A stretch of DNA of 64,000 bases, from positions 1-64,000 of the forward strand of contig JAMCYN010000080.1 of NCBI GenBank assembly GCA_023474015.1. Reading direction: 5' to 3'. Positions 17,207-28,647 of this stretch are shown here, piece by piece (within the stretch, counting starts at the first letter, position 1; every line of letters begins with the position of its first letter). The position numbers were made by a program, and so were the translations under genes. Source of the stretch: Armatimonadota bacterium. Its GTDB lineage: Bacteria > Armatimonadota > UBA5829. The notes beneath the pieces were generated by a model, which ran no database searches, was not told the DNA's origin, and was given only the letters and a program-made list of their open reading frames with translations.

Positions 17207-17235
17207 ATTATACACTATACGCGCAAGTGTGAAAC
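17207..17235 (-). promoter_or_regulatory. Candidate promoter of the small acidic-protein gene
   Basis: A perfect TATAAT (17207-17212, minus strand) is preceded at 17 bases by a weak GTTTCA. The leader to the ATG at 17133 is about 70 bases. Confidence 0.35.
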
Positions 17236-17287
17236 ATCTCATGGACTACGTCCTCCCCGCGTACTTCGCACACTTCAGCCGAATTTC

Positions 17288-17317
17288 TTGACTTCCCCCT
17301 CTCCCCCCTCCTATAAT
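17288..17317 (+). promoter_or_regulatory. Promoter of leuS
   Basis: TTGACT (17288-17293) and TATAAT (17312-17317) are separated by an 18-base pyrimidine-only spacer. Initiation near 17324 would leave a leader of about 185 bases before leuS. Confidence 0.75.
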
Positions 17318-17323
17318 CAAGAT

Positions 17324-17508
17324 GTCGATACCAAGATGCTTCGGGAAGCTTTTCACCCCGAAGCTTGCCTGTCTCCGAAGGTTAGCGTCGGCGAGAAAAG
17401 CCTTCCGACGCATATCTTATACACGCTCTAAGTTCACGATCTGACGGAACTCTCCAATCGATTGGGCGGTTCCGTTAGTTTCTCTATGTACGGGGGTATA
17501 CACAAGAG
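17324..17508 (+). promoter_or_regulatory. Structured leader of leuS
   Basis: Three hairpins can be drawn in the leader. The first is the ATGCTTCGGG-family repeat (17336-17367). The second has arms GCGTCGG/CCGACGC (about 17384-17410). The third has arms ACGGAAC and GTTCCGT enclosing the palindrome CCAATCGATTGG (about 17444-17475). The last could act as an attenuator-like stem. No T-box signature is present, and the short reading frame from the first ATG has no run of Leu codons. Regulation is therefore unproven. Confidence 0.4.
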
Positions 17509-20520
<3,012 letters not shown>

Positions 20521-20593
20521 GGCGCTTGCGTGAGGCGCGTCCTGGGGTGCAATAGCCGCCTCGGACGCTCGGCAACTGAAAGGTGTCAATCCT

Positions 20594-21370
20594 GTGGACG
20601 ATAAGATGGAGTCACTTCACGACGCTGAAAGACAGGCAGCGGAAACGCTGGGAGAAGAACTCAAGGATCATCTATCTGCTTGCATGCACTCCGTCGACGT
20701 GATCGCAATGGCTGTTCAGGAGGCTCCCGAAGTTCCTGAAAGAAAAGTCAGCCGTGCGAGACACGCTGCGACTAGCCTCATGGTGCGACTGTGCAACGAC
20801 CTGCGCTGTGCTGCTCTGCTGGCATCGCGAGGCTACGCAATGCAGGCAGCTTCTCTGGTATCCTGTGCTTACGAGGTATCATTCGCCGTCGCGGCTATCG
20901 CCGATGACGAGAATGCCGCGAGAAGATGGATAGAGCACGCCGATCCCGTCCACTCGTTTGACAGCGTGCTTGAACTTACGCGCAAGGGCCTACAAAACCT
21001 GAAGGCTCCCGACTTTGAAGCGCAGGTAGACCGTGACTACCGGACGTTCCGTCAGCTGTGCTGGGCAAAACATGCTAACCCGCTTCTGCAACAGGAAGTC
21101 GGATTCTTTGCCGATGAACACGCGATTTACGCTATGAACGGGCCAGACTGTTCAGAGCAGGCAGTAAGGATAACCTGGTTTGCGATGGATTATGCGTGCA
21201 GGCTTGCTTACATTGCGCTGGCCAGTTTTATCAGCAATCACCTGCCCTACGATGCATGCACCAGTGTGGTTGAGGCGGCACACAAGATTGGGGAAAGTCG
21301 GCATTCTCTACAAGCTCGGGCAATCGAGCGTTGGGGCTCGGAGGATCCTTTTCCAGAGAACAAGTGGTAG
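20594..21370 (+). CDS. Helical protein of unknown function (DUF5677-like pattern)
   Basis: This 258-aa protein is predicted mostly alpha-helical and soluble. The region VRLCNDLRCAALLASRGYAMQAASLVSCAYEVSF recalls DUF5677/HEPN-like proteins, which share an arginine-and-small-residue helix of this form, but I cannot confirm the family. A later segment, RKGLQNLKAPDFEAQVDRDY, is charged and the C-terminus is hydrophilic. The GTG start 20594 sits behind a weak AGGTG. It follows leuS by about 70 bases on the same strand. No function is assigned. Confidence 0.6.
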   Translation: MDDKMESLHDAERQAAETLGEELKDHLSACMHSVDVIAMAVQEAPEVPERKVSRARHAATSLMVRLCNDLRCAALLASRGYAMQAASLVSCAYEVSFAVAAIADDENAARRWIEHADPVHSFDSVLELTRKGLQNLKAPDFEAQVDRDYRTFRQLCWAKHANPLLQQEVGFFADEHAIYAMNGPDCSEQAVRITWFAMDYACRLAYIALASFISNHLPYDACTSVVEAAHKIGESRHSLQARAIERWGSEDPFPENKW

Positions 21371-21442
21371 AATCGCGCCTCATACCCCCGGCAAAAGTAC
21401 GGAACAATACCTTCAAACGCCCCCAAGCCCAGGTGACCTACC

Positions 21443-21628
21443 ATAATCGAACCGATCTCACGTGACAGCGCGGCATATCCCATATGCGCGGTTCAGACGC
21501 AGGCATCGAAGGCCCAACTGGATGCCCAGGTCCAGATGCTCAGCAAGGCGATGGATACGCAGTCCGTTGCTCTCGTGAAGTTCCTGCAGGACATGGGCAT
21601 AGGGAACAGCATCGACGCCACCGCGTAG
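21443..21628 (+). CDS. YjfB-like putative motility protein, hidden by a non-standard start
   Basis: Translating 21443-21628 gives a 61-residue product containing SKAQLDAQVQMLSKAMDTQS, then VALVKFLQDMGIGNSIDATA, closely matching the pattern of YjfB/motility small proteins (VLKKAMD.Q...LL......G..ID). There is no ATG, GTG or TTG in frame before the conserved part. A perfect AGGTGA (21431-21436) stands six bases before ATA at 21443, followed by ATC, so initiation at a rare AUA/AUC codon is the simplest reading. The gene may alternatively be an eroded copy. It ends just before a heptad repeat. Confidence 0.55.
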   Translation: MIEPISRDSAAYPICAVQTQASKAQLDAQVQMLSKAMDTQSVALVKFLQDMGIGNSIDATA

Positions 21629-21637
21629 CACCCCTTC

Positions 21638-21662
21638 AATCCAAAATCCCAAATCCGCAATC
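21638..21662. repeat. AATCCGM heptad repeat, single arm
   Basis: CCCCTTC is followed by AATCCAA, AATCCCA, AATCCGC and AATC. It is the third locus with this unit, after 2053-2077 and 12130-12153. It lies between the convergent YjfB-like and isomerase genes. Confidence 0.6.
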
Positions 21663-21665
21663 GAC

Positions 21666-22451
21666 TCAGTCTCCCGCCTCGGTCTTATCCCACAGCTTCT
21701 TGAGCTTCTCTCTGCTCATGACCAGGTAGTCGTCGTCATCGCCGAAGACCTCGACGGTGATGGTGCCGTCGTAGCCGACGTTCTTGAGAGCCTTCACGAT
21801 CTTCAGCCATTTGATATTGCCCACCCCCAACGGAAGGTGCATATCATCGTGACCGCCTCGGTTATCGGAGACGTGCACGTGAGCCAGGCGCTCACCGAAG
21901 TGGGCTAGAAGCTCCTCGCTGTGGTTGTAGGGGCTGTCGAGGTTGGCGTGGCCCGCGTCCAACAGGAACTTCGCCCCCGGCACCGCCTCGAGTATCGGCT
22001 TGATCTGGGACACGCGGCTGAAGTTGGGCATGTTCTCCATCATTATGGTCATTCCTATCTTGTCCGCGCTGTCCACAAGCCGCGACAGGCCCTCGATGTT
22101 CTGGGCAATGACCCACTCTTCGTCGTGGAGCGGGACCCGCATGTAGGGGTGGAGGTTCATCTTATCGGCGCCGAGGTCCTTGAACACTCTCAGGCAGCGT
22201 TCCAGCTCCTTGATCGCCAGTTCCCTGAGGTCCGGAAACGGCGACGCGACAGGCAGATACCACGCCGTGTGACCCACGATCCCGAGGTTCGCCGCCGCCA
22301 GAGCCTTGGAGACGCGCCCCGTATCGAGCGTAGCGGAATAAGTCTGCTCCGGCTCAAGAGTGAGATCGATAAACTCGAAACCAAGGTCCGACATCATCGA
22401 GATCTCCTCGAAGATATCGACCATGGGATTATTCATCGCGCCAAACTGCAT
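21666..22451 (-). CDS. Sugar phosphate isomerase/epimerase family TIM-barrel protein
   Basis: This Xylose-isomerase-like TIM barrel of the AP-endonuclease-2 superfamily is about 261 aa. Metal-ligand segments are MIMMENMPNF (Glu), AKFLLDAGHANLDSPY (Asp and His), LAHVHVSDNRGGHDDMHLPL (His, Asp, His) and TITVEVFGDDDD (Glu). It probably isomerises or epimerises a sugar or sugar acid. ATG 22451 (MQFGAMNNPMVDIFEEI) has GAGGG nine bases upstream; an upstream in-frame start at 22484 lies deeper in the neighbouring gene. It overlaps the nucleotidyltransferase gene by 23 bases, so the two are coupled. Confidence 0.82.
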   Translation of the reverse strand: MQFGAMNNPMVDIFEEISMMSDLGFEFIDLTLEPEQTYSATLDTGRVSKALAAANLGIVGHTAWYLPVASPFPDLRELAIKELERCLRVFKDLGADKMNLHPYMRVPLHDEEWVIAQNIEGLSRLVDSADKIGMTIMMENMPNFSRVSQIKPILEAVPGAKFLLDAGHANLDSPYNHSEELLAHFGERLAHVHVSDNRGGHDDMHLPLGVGNIKWLKIVKALKNVGYDGTITVEVFGDDDDYLVMSREKLKKLWDKTEAGD

Positions 22452-23160
22452 ATCTGTCGGCCCTCTGGTGTAACCATGGATCAAGGATCTGTTCTCTATC
22501 GACCTCCGGCGGGTGCTCCCAGTAGTCTCTTCGCCGGAAAATGAGTTCTTCCCGGACGTGCTTCGGCACGCAAGCCACCGACTCCGGGTGCTGCCAGTCG
22601 AAGACGTCTATCAGGCCGGCAAGCAGGAGCCAGTGCTCCGCGAGCAGCCCGAGAAGGCGGTTCCAGTCGATGCCGCGGCACTGCGACCTAATTACCCGCA
22701 TCACGTCCGGCCAGTCGCAGCGGTCCCGGTTGATCACAAACGACTTGATCCAGACGACCTCTTCCAGCGGAAGGAACTTAACGTCGACGCCGAGAAATCG
22801 GCCTTTGGGAGCGCGATCCAGCCAGTCTCGCGTCACATAATTGGCGAGATTGGCGAGACGCCATATCAAATCGACTATCATCGACTCCCTGCCCGCATGG
22901 TATATCCACTCACGGTCGCCTTTCGCCTGCTCTCCCAGGTCGTGAAAGCCCGCCTTTTCCAGCGCCTCGGCCGCGCGTTCGAGGTCCTCGTGGACTATAT
23001 ATACGTCGATATCATGCGTATCGCGCCACCAGTTGGTATAGTAATACACCGCGAACGCGCCGCCGAGCATAAAGTCCACCTCGGCATCGGTCAGCGCAAC
23101 CAGCGCGTGGGTGTAGAGTTCTTTGTGTTCATCACTGAGCAGGCCGAGCTTTTCGTTCAT
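22429..23160 (-). CDS. Nucleotidyltransferase-fold protein (AbiEii/MNT-like)
   Basis: The segment FMLGGAFAVYYYTNWWRDTHDIDVYI has the GG(x)n and hDhDhh signature of the polymerase-beta-like nucleotidyltransferase fold. MIVDLIWRLAN and VKFLPLEEVVWIKSFVINRDR then recall the DUF/AbiEii-type family in which the protein transfers nucleotides to unknown targets. It is 243 aa. The nearest neighbours are a TIM-barrel isomerase (overlapping) and a creatinase-like gene, with no obvious cognate antitoxin. Toxin function is not implied by the sequence. Confidence 0.7.
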   Translation of the reverse strand: MNEKLGLLSDEHKELYTHALVALTDAEVDFMLGGAFAVYYYTNWWRDTHDIDVYIVHEDLERAAEALEKAGFHDLGEQAKGDREWIYHAGRESMIVDLIWRLANLANYVTRDWLDRAPKGRFLGVDVKFLPLEEVVWIKSFVINRDRCDWPDVMRVIRSQCRGIDWNRLLGLLAEHWLLLAGLIDVFDWQHPESVACVPKHVREELIFRRRDYWEHPPEVDREQILDPWLHQRADRYAVWRDE

Positions 23161-23278
23161 ATCGCTATACTGATACCCTGCCGCTCACGCGTAGAAACGA
23201 GTTAGGCGCGAAAAAAGCTTGAGTTAGTTTCACGGCGAATGTTGCGCGGTCATGCCCGATAACCAACCTGCATCTCAA

Positions 23279-24448
23279 CTACCGCGACAGCAGGATTTCC
23301 TCCATCTTGGGACTGAACGGAACGGCTCCATCCTCGGTAATCTCATAGCCGGTCTCTATTCTAGCTCCGTTGAACTCGGGGTGGCCGAAGAAGCTCACAT
23401 CCACGCAGACAGCCATGCCCGGCTTCAGGACGTCGTCGCTGTTTGGCCCGAAGAACGGAGACTCGGCTTCATGAAGGCCGATGGTGTGTGCAAACGGACA
23501 CACCAGGTACTGCAACAGCCCGTGTTTTGTGAAGAGCTCCCTGGCGGGGGCATCTATATCTCTTCCGACATTGCCCGGTACAAGCTGCTGTTTAGTGAGG
23601 TAAAGAGCTTCCTTCAGATACTTTATGCATTCCTGTTGCCTCGCCGTATACTCCCCCGAGACAGGTAGCGTATCCCCGAACACACCGGTGTAGCCTTTGA
23701 CCTTCGGCGCAAGGCCTGTCATCACCAACTCGCCGGCCTCAAGTTTCTTGGAGCTGGCAGTCGGGACAACCGCGTTCGCGCGCTTGCCGCTTCCCACAAT
23801 CGCGCTGAATCCGAACCCGCTGGCGCCCCTGCCTCGCGCCGCGTATTCTCCGGCAGCCGCTACTAGTATCTCGGAAACACCCGGGGCAACAGCTTGTCTC
23901 ATCGCATCGTAAGCAAAGTCGGCCAGTTCGAATGCCGCCCTGATTTGCTCAAGCTCCCAAGGCGACTTCTGGAACCTCATTTCTACGAAGTCATCGGTTA
24001 TGTCGATGAGTTCGACTCCGCTGAATCCGCCGACGATCTGCCGGTAGCACTCAGACGGCATCCTGTTTCCGCCAACCAGGCCCACGCGCCTGATCTGCCC
24101 GAGCATCGAGTTCAGCTCAGCGAAAAGCTGCGGGAAGTCTATTATGGTAGCGTTGGGATATTCCTCATCGGGAACCATGAATACGGGGAAGTTTCTCGTT
24201 TCAGTAATAGCGCTATCGAGCTTTGCGAACGGCTCGCTCTCGGGACCTCCCAGTATCATAGGCTCTCCGATTCTCGGCACTAGAACGGCGCCACTCTCGA
24301 ACTGAGGGCACCAGCCGGTTAGATACCACCCATTGCCGATGTTGAACTCATCGTAGTACACCAGGGCCGCATCCAGCGAGCGCCGTTCCATTATCCCTCT
24401 GAGACTCGCGAGCCTGATGTCTCTTTCCTGCGTTGTCAGATAACTCAT
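23279..24448 (-). CDS. M24 (creatinase/Xaa-Pro peptidase) fold protein with degenerate metal site
   Basis: This is a pita-bread fold protein of 389 aa. The N-terminal creatinase domain is followed by the catalytic domain from about residue 160. Alignment by eye to M24 peptidases puts Gly and Val where the two metal-binding Asp residues should be (ELVMTGLAPKVKGYTGVFGD). The His of AHTIGLHEAE and the last Glu of GARIETGYEITEDG are kept. That pattern fits creatinase-like, metal-free members better than peptidases. ATG 24448 is set by GGAGGAGCTAAA upstream. It follows a mutarotase-like gene by 35 bases. Confidence 0.75.
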   Translation of the reverse strand: MSYLTTQERDIRLASLRGIMERRSLDAALVYYDEFNIGNGWYLTGWCPQFESGAVLVPRIGEPMILGGPESEPFAKLDSAITETRNFPVFMVPDEEYPNATIIDFPQLFAELNSMLGQIRRVGLVGGNRMPSECYRQIVGGFSGVELIDITDDFVEMRFQKSPWELEQIRAAFELADFAYDAMRQAVAPGVSEILVAAAGEYAARGRGASGFGFSAIVGSGKRANAVVPTASSKKLEAGELVMTGLAPKVKGYTGVFGDTLPVSGEYTARQQECIKYLKEALYLTKQQLVPGNVGRDIDAPARELFTKHGLLQYLVCPFAHTIGLHEAESPFFGPNSDDVLKPGMAVCVDVSFFGHPEFNGARIETGYEITEDGAVPFSPKMEEILLSR

Positions 24449-24483
24449 TTTAGCTCCTCCAACATGAACTTGATTTGAATGTA

Positions 24484-25497
24484 CTAGCCTACTTCGCACC
24501 CAATGGCAGAATTAACGAATTGGTCCAGCCCATCTTTGTTTTGGAATACGGCAAAGGTTGTCCGCGACAAGAGTTTCGAACCCAGCAGCAAACCGTCGTC
24601 TATGTTCGCCCCACCCACGGTTTCAAGCTCGAAAGTCTGCAAGTCCGGGCCGGAGTTGAATATGCTGTAGACATCGGATGCCGAAAACAGGCCGTCGGGC
24701 TGCTCGTTATCGGCTATGTTGAAGTACATCCCCTCCAGCGGGCTTACAATCTGTCGAATACACACTAATAAGCGCGTCCGATCGTAGAAGCCGATGAATG
24801 CGGCGCCTGCACTTTTCTTGATGCCGATCTGTCCTGGGCACCGACCGTCCGTATTGTACGTGAATCCTCTCTCGAAGTAGGTGATTCGGTCTCCCGGGTG
24901 CTCATAGTAGTCGAAGTTGATGGCCTCTTCCGGTCTCTCCACTCCACAGAACGCGATTGTGTTTTCCGTCGCGTCAAACTGCTCGAGGGTCCATGCGGCT
25001 ATGAGTCCGGCATCGAGTGAAATGCGATTAGCCACTTCGATGGCATCAGATACGGTATAGGAGAGCCAGCCCCTCAGGTCATAGCTCGCCAGCACATCGG
25101 GGAGGGACGAGAGGCTCACCCTCCGCGTCATCAAGGTCTCAATCTTCGTTCCGGCTCTGTTGGTCAAGGTGGCATGTTTCTTGATGGAGCCCGAGTCGAC
25201 GATTTCGAAAGGCTGATCGTTGATAGCCGGCTGAACATACCACTTATCGCCGGTGTAGTTGAACCCAAAGCGTCCACCTTCAGGGGCAGGCCAAAAGATG
25301 AGACCGCCAAAGTTGTTGAACGGCTTGTTCGGATGAGCTACGATGTCGAGATCGAGCCTGTGGACAGGGTAACCGCAGACTTCCGCAAAAACGCGGCCAC
25401 CAAGATCCGGACAGATGGCAACGCTGCACGAGTCCGTTTCCAATTCCATCAGCTTGCCGTGCTTCAGGCTGAGAAGTTCTCTATATTTGTTCATCAC
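24484..25497 (-). CDS. Aldose-epimerase-fold protein of unknown specificity
   Basis: This 337-aa protein is mostly beta. VAICPDLGGRVFAEVCG and NFGGLIFWPAPEGGRFGFNY resemble the start of galactose-mutarotase-like (DUF4432/DUF6786-type) proteins, which bind or epimerise sugars. I cannot place catalytic residues with certainty. GTG 25497 or ATG 25494 is the start, with GGAGG about eleven bases upstream. It is the first gene of a two-gene operon with the M24 protein; together with the neighbouring isomerase and oxidoreductases it suggests catabolism of a sugar derivative. Confidence 0.6.
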   Translation of the reverse strand: MMNKYRELLSLKHGKLMELETDSCSVAICPDLGGRVFAEVCGYPVHRLDLDIVAHPNKPFNNFGGLIFWPAPEGGRFGFNYTGDKWYVQPAINDQPFEIVDSGSIKKHATLTNRAGTKIETLMTRRVSLSSLPDVLASYDLRGWLSYTVSDAIEVANRISLDAGLIAAWTLEQFDATENTIAFCGVERPEEAINFDYYEHPGDRITYFERGFTYNTDGRCPGQIGIKKSAGAAFIGFYDRTRLLVCIRQIVSPLEGMYFNIADNEQPDGLFSASDVYSIFNSGPDLQTFELETVGGANIDDGLLLGSKLLSRTTFAVFQNKDGLDQFVNSAIGCEVG

Positions 25498-25634
25498 AAC
25501 AATTTATCCCTCCACAATAGTCCCGTATCGTGAGTTTATACTTGTCCTGAATGCGCTGCCGCGCTTAATATTAACAATCGTGACAGAGACAAATGAGATT
25601 GTCAACAACAGAATCCCAATCTGGCGCGTCTCAC

Positions 25635-25942
25635 TTGGACTGTAAGGACCGAGGCAGCCAGTATGCCTCTGGTGACTATCGAAAAGCCTTGGATGCGCAT
25701 TCAATGTTGTGCTCGATGAGCCGATTGAGCCGAAAGGGCGACTCCTGGACAACGTGGTGATGGAAAGGTTCTATCGCAGTCTCAAGACCGAGCTCGTTCA
25801 TCAGCGCAACGACAGAACCAGAGAGCAAGCCCGGCAAGATATCTTCGAGCACATGGAGGTATTCTACAACAGACGGAGAATCCATTCATGCTTGGGATAT
25901 CTGTGTCCGAAGGACTACGAGGCCCAAGGAAGAGATGCTTAG
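25635..25942 (+). pseudogene. IS3-family transposase remnant (frameshifted C-terminal part)
   Basis: The reading KDRGSQYASGDYRKALDAHS, then CSMSRLSRKGDSW, is the typical IS3 OrfB integrase core. A single missing base near 25747 shifts the frame, after which DNVVMERFYRSLKTELVHQ, EHMEVFYNRRRIHSCLGY and YEAQ continue the DDE domain, including the final Glu region. Only the last 100 or so residues remain, with no OrfA or terminal inverted repeats seen. It marks a past insertion between the mutarotase-like and Gfo/Idh/MocA genes. Confidence 0.85.
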
Positions 25943-25995
25943 GCTTATTGCCCGTTAAATACGGGCAAGACCAGTTCAGGTTTTGGAGGAAAGGT

Positions 25996-26961
25996 GTGGA
26001 GAAGACTCGAGCGCTAATCACGAGAGAAGAGGTTCGTTTGGCCATGCTAGGAATGGTCGACGGCAACGGGCATCCGTATTCGTGGAGCGCGATGTTCAAC
26101 GGTTACGAACCCGACGAGATGGCGAAATGCCCGTATGCGGCAATACCCACATACCTGAACAAGGAGCCCAAGGATACTCTGCGGATACCCGGAGCGCGTG
26201 TAACTCACATCTGGACGGACGATCCATCCGACGCGCGGCACGTGGCCAAAGCGTCGCTCATTCCAAACGTGGTGGAGAAGTCGACCGACGTGATCGGCCA
26301 GGTGGATGCGGTAATCGTTGCCACGGACAAGGGGCACGAGCACGTGGAGCGATGCCGTCCGTTCGTTGAGGCCGGGCTTCCCGTGTTTGTCGATAAGCCG
26401 CTTGTTGATAACGAGGCAGACCTGCGAACTTTCCGCAAATGGGTGCGCGGGGGGAAGCCTATTATGTCGTCCAGCTGCATGCGCTATTGTAAGGAATTCA
26501 TGCCTTATCGCACTTCGACGCACGAACTTGGTCGGATGAGGTTTGCATGCATTACCACTCCTAAGAGCTGGGAGCGATACGGTATACACGCGTTGGAGGG
26601 CATATATCCAATCCTGGGGCCGGGATTCCTGTCGGCGCGAAATAGCGGCTCCATCGACAGAAATATCGTGCATTTGAAGCACTCGAACGGCGCCGATGTG
26701 GTGGTTGTGGCCGTCAACGATATGTACGGAGCTTTCGGAACACTCGAACTGTGCGGCACCCAGGGTCACGTTCAGACCGTTTTCTCCGATACATTCTATG
26801 CGTTTAAGACCCAGCTTGAGTCGTTCATCCGGTATCTGCGCACGGGCGAGCACCCCTTCCCGTTTGAGGAGACTATCGAGTTGATGAAGATAGTGATCGC
26901 GGGAATCAAGAGCCGGGAAGAAGGCGGACGCGAGGTGGCGTTGGACGAGATCAGTATGTAG
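25996..26961 (+). CDS. Gfo/Idh/MocA-family oxidoreductase
   Basis: This NAD(P)-dependent sugar or inositol dehydrogenase-like protein is about 321 aa. VRLAMLGMVDGNGHPYSW replaces the classic GxGxxG start. VDAVIVATDKGHEHVERCRPFVEAGLPVFVDKPLV contains the EKP-type DKP motif of the family. The GTG start 25996 has GGAGG six bases upstream; a longer reading to 25888 overlaps the IS remnant and is rejected. It is followed by an SDR gene after 28 bases on the same strand. The pair probably oxidises a carbohydrate. Confidence 0.8.
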   Translation: MEKTRALITREEVRLAMLGMVDGNGHPYSWSAMFNGYEPDEMAKCPYAAIPTYLNKEPKDTLRIPGARVTHIWTDDPSDARHVAKASLIPNVVEKSTDVIGQVDAVIVATDKGHEHVERCRPFVEAGLPVFVDKPLVDNEADLRTFRKWVRGGKPIMSSSCMRYCKEFMPYRTSTHELGRMRFACITTPKSWERYGIHALEGIYPILGPGFLSARNSGSIDRNIVHLKHSNGADVVVVAVNDMYGAFGTLELCGTQGHVQTVFSDTFYAFKTQLESFIRYLRTGEHPFPFEETIELMKIVIAGIKSREEGGREVALDEISM

Positions 26962-26989
26962 TGCAAGTTAACGAGGACTGGAGAAAAAA

Positions 26990-27775
26990 TTGGCGGTATT
27001 GGATACATTTTCACTCAAAGGCAAAGTTGCACTGACAACGGGCGGGGCCGGACTGTACGGCAGGCAGATAGTGGCTGCATTGGCCGAAGCCGGCGCGCAA
27101 ACTTACATGGCCTCTCGGAATCTGGACTCCCTGGAAGCCGTCGCCGCCGAGCACCGGGCGCTGGGCCAGGACGTCACGGCGTTGCGGATGGACCAGGGGG
27201 ATGAGGCCTCGATTGTTGCTTTGCGAGACGAGATTGTGAAGCGAAGCGGCCGTGTGGATGTGCTGGTGAACAACGCCGTGCTGCGGCCAATGAAGAAAGG
27301 CTATGAGGACGACGCTGCGACATTCGAAGAGAGTATGCACGTTAATGCGACCGGGCTATTTATAATTACACGGGCGTTTGGCGACGTCATCGCCGACAGT
27401 GGAAGCGGGTCTATCATTAACATAGGTTCCATACAGGGGATGATCGGACCTGATCCCACCATCTACGAGGGCACCGACATGCACGGATGGTATCCGGACT
27501 ACTTCTTTCACAAGGGCGGCATGATAAACTTCACACGCTTCATCGCCAGCTACTACGGCTCAAAGGGCGTTCGGTGCAATTGCGTAAGCCCGGGAGGTTT
27601 TCAGACGGACAAGATGCCGGAGAGATTTATCCCCCAGTACAGCGCCCGAACGTTTCTGGGACGCATGGCGAACTCAACTGATCTGATGGGGATAATCGTT
27701 TTCCTGGCCTCCGACGCTTCGGTATACATCACCGGCGCCAACATCCCCGTGGATGGCGGCTATACGGCAAAGTAG
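26990..27775 (+). CDS. Short-chain dehydrogenase/reductase (SDR)
   Basis: LKGKVALTTGGAGLYGRQIV gives the TGxxxGxG cofactor loop, VDVLVNNAV the NNAG-like box, IINIGSIQG the catalytic Ser, and YFFHKGGMINF the YxxxK pair. NCVSPGGFQTD and the C-terminal NIPVDGGYTAK complete a classical SDR of 261 aa. The TTG start 26990 has GGAG six bases upstream. The substrate is unknown, perhaps a sugar alcohol or sugar acid, given the adjacent Gfo/Idh/MocA gene. It faces a second SDR gene convergently, with 32 bases between. Confidence 0.87.
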   Translation: MAVLDTFSLKGKVALTTGGAGLYGRQIVAALAEAGAQTYMASRNLDSLEAVAAEHRALGQDVTALRMDQGDEASIVALRDEIVKRSGRVDVLVNNAVLRPMKKGYEDDAATFEESMHVNATGLFIITRAFGDVIADSGSGSIINIGSIQGMIGPDPTIYEGTDMHGWYPDYFFHKGGMINFTRFIASYYGSKGVRCNCVSPGGFQTDKMPERFIPQYSARTFLGRMANSTDLMGIIVFLASDASVYITGANIPVDGGYTAK

Positions 27776-27807
27776 GGGATAATGCAAGGCCTCCCGCGGA
27801 AAGACGT

Positions 27808-28647
27808 TTATATGCCCGGCACGTAGCCGCCGCCCAGACTCGACGTGGCTTCGTTCCTAAAGTCGTCAATCAGCGACATCAGCGACGTTGTGCCGCCATC
27901 GGCCACAATTGTCTGCCCAATGATGAATCCGGACTCATCCGAGCACAGGAAAGCCGCGAGCCTGCCTATTTCCACCGGCTCCCCATGGCGGCCAATAGGT
28001 ATCTTGTCGTGCGCCACCTGTGCAATTGCTTCAGGCGTGAAAGCCGTGGGCTTGAAGTAGTTCGGGACAACTACCATCCCGGGAGCAATAGCGTTGACTC
28101 TAACACCCATATGCGCCAGCTCAACTGCCAGGGTTCTTGTGTACGCGATAATCGCGCCCTTCGTTCCGGCATAGACAGAGTGTTCTGGCGCTCCCGAGAC
28201 GCCATGGACGGATGTGAGGTTGACGATCGATCCCCCGCCGTGCTTGAGCATATCCTCAACGATTACCTGCGTAAGGAAGAACTGAGCGCGGATGTTGACG
28301 TTGTAGGTCATATCATACTGCTCGCGCGTGACCTTCAGAAAGCGCTTGTTGAACGTGACGCCCGCATTGTTTACAAGGCAGTCGATTCCGCCCAGGAAAC
28401 CGATGGCCTGCCGTCCAAGCTCCTGCACTTGGTCGACATCGGTGAAATCGGCCTTGAATGCGACGGACTTTCGTCCCATCGCCTTGATCTGCTCGACCGC
28501 ATCCTCGGCCCCGGCGGCGCTGTGCGAATAGTGCAATACTACATCGGCTCCTTGACGCGCAAACTCCAATGCGATGCCATATCCGAGCCCTGTTCCCGAA
28601 CCGGTAACCAGTGCTCTCTTGCCCTCTAACCTGGCCTCATTGCTCAT
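27808..28647 (-). CDS. Short-chain dehydrogenase/reductase (SDR), glucose-dehydrogenase-like
   Basis: RLEGKRALVTGSGTGLGYGIALEF is the nucleotide-binding start. LVNNAGVTFNK, IVNLTSVHG (Ser) and YAGTKGAI (Tyr/Lys) are the catalytic boxes, and VNAIAPGMV follows. At 279 aa with a glycine-rich tail, it resembles glucose-1-dehydrogenase or 3-ketoacyl reductase relatives; specificity cannot be fixed. ATG 28647 overlaps the VOC gene stop by four bases, so both are transcribed from the LacI-controlled promoter at 29251-29280. Confidence 0.87.
   Translation of the reverse strand: MSNEARLEGKRALVTGSGTGLGYGIALEFARQGADVVLHYSHSAAGAEDAVEQIKAMGRKSVAFKADFTDVDQVQELGRQAIGFLGGIDCLVNNAGVTFNKRFLKVTREQYDMTYNVNIRAQFFLTQVIVEDMLKHGGGSIVNLTSVHGVSGAPEHSVYAGTKGAIIAYTRTLAVELAHMGVRVNAIAPGMVVVPNYFKPTAFTPEAIAQVAHDKIPIGRHGEPVEIGRLAAFLCSDESGFIIGQTIVADGGTTSLMSLIDDFRNEATSSLGGGYVPGI

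Noticed and set aside
17336..17431. Possible leader peptide in the leuS leader beginning at the repeat's ATG
   Set aside because: Leu codons are scattered, not clustered, and no ribosome site precedes the ATG, which belongs to a dispersed hairpin.
17324..17508. T-box riboswitch upstream of leuS
   Set aside because: The conserved T-box sequence and specifier-loop arrangement are absent.
22429..23160. Calling the nucleotidyltransferase an AbiE-type abortive infection toxin
   Set aside because: The partner antitoxin gene is missing and the neighbours are metabolic; only the fold is supported.
25740..25755. Programmed frameshift in the IS3 fragment
   Set aside because: Programmed shifting occurs between OrfA and OrfB in IS3 elements; this one is inside the integrase core, so it is a decay mutation.
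25888..25995. Upstream extension of the Gfo/Idh/MocA protein
   Set aside because: The added residues come from the IS remnant; GTG 25996 has an excellent ribosome site.
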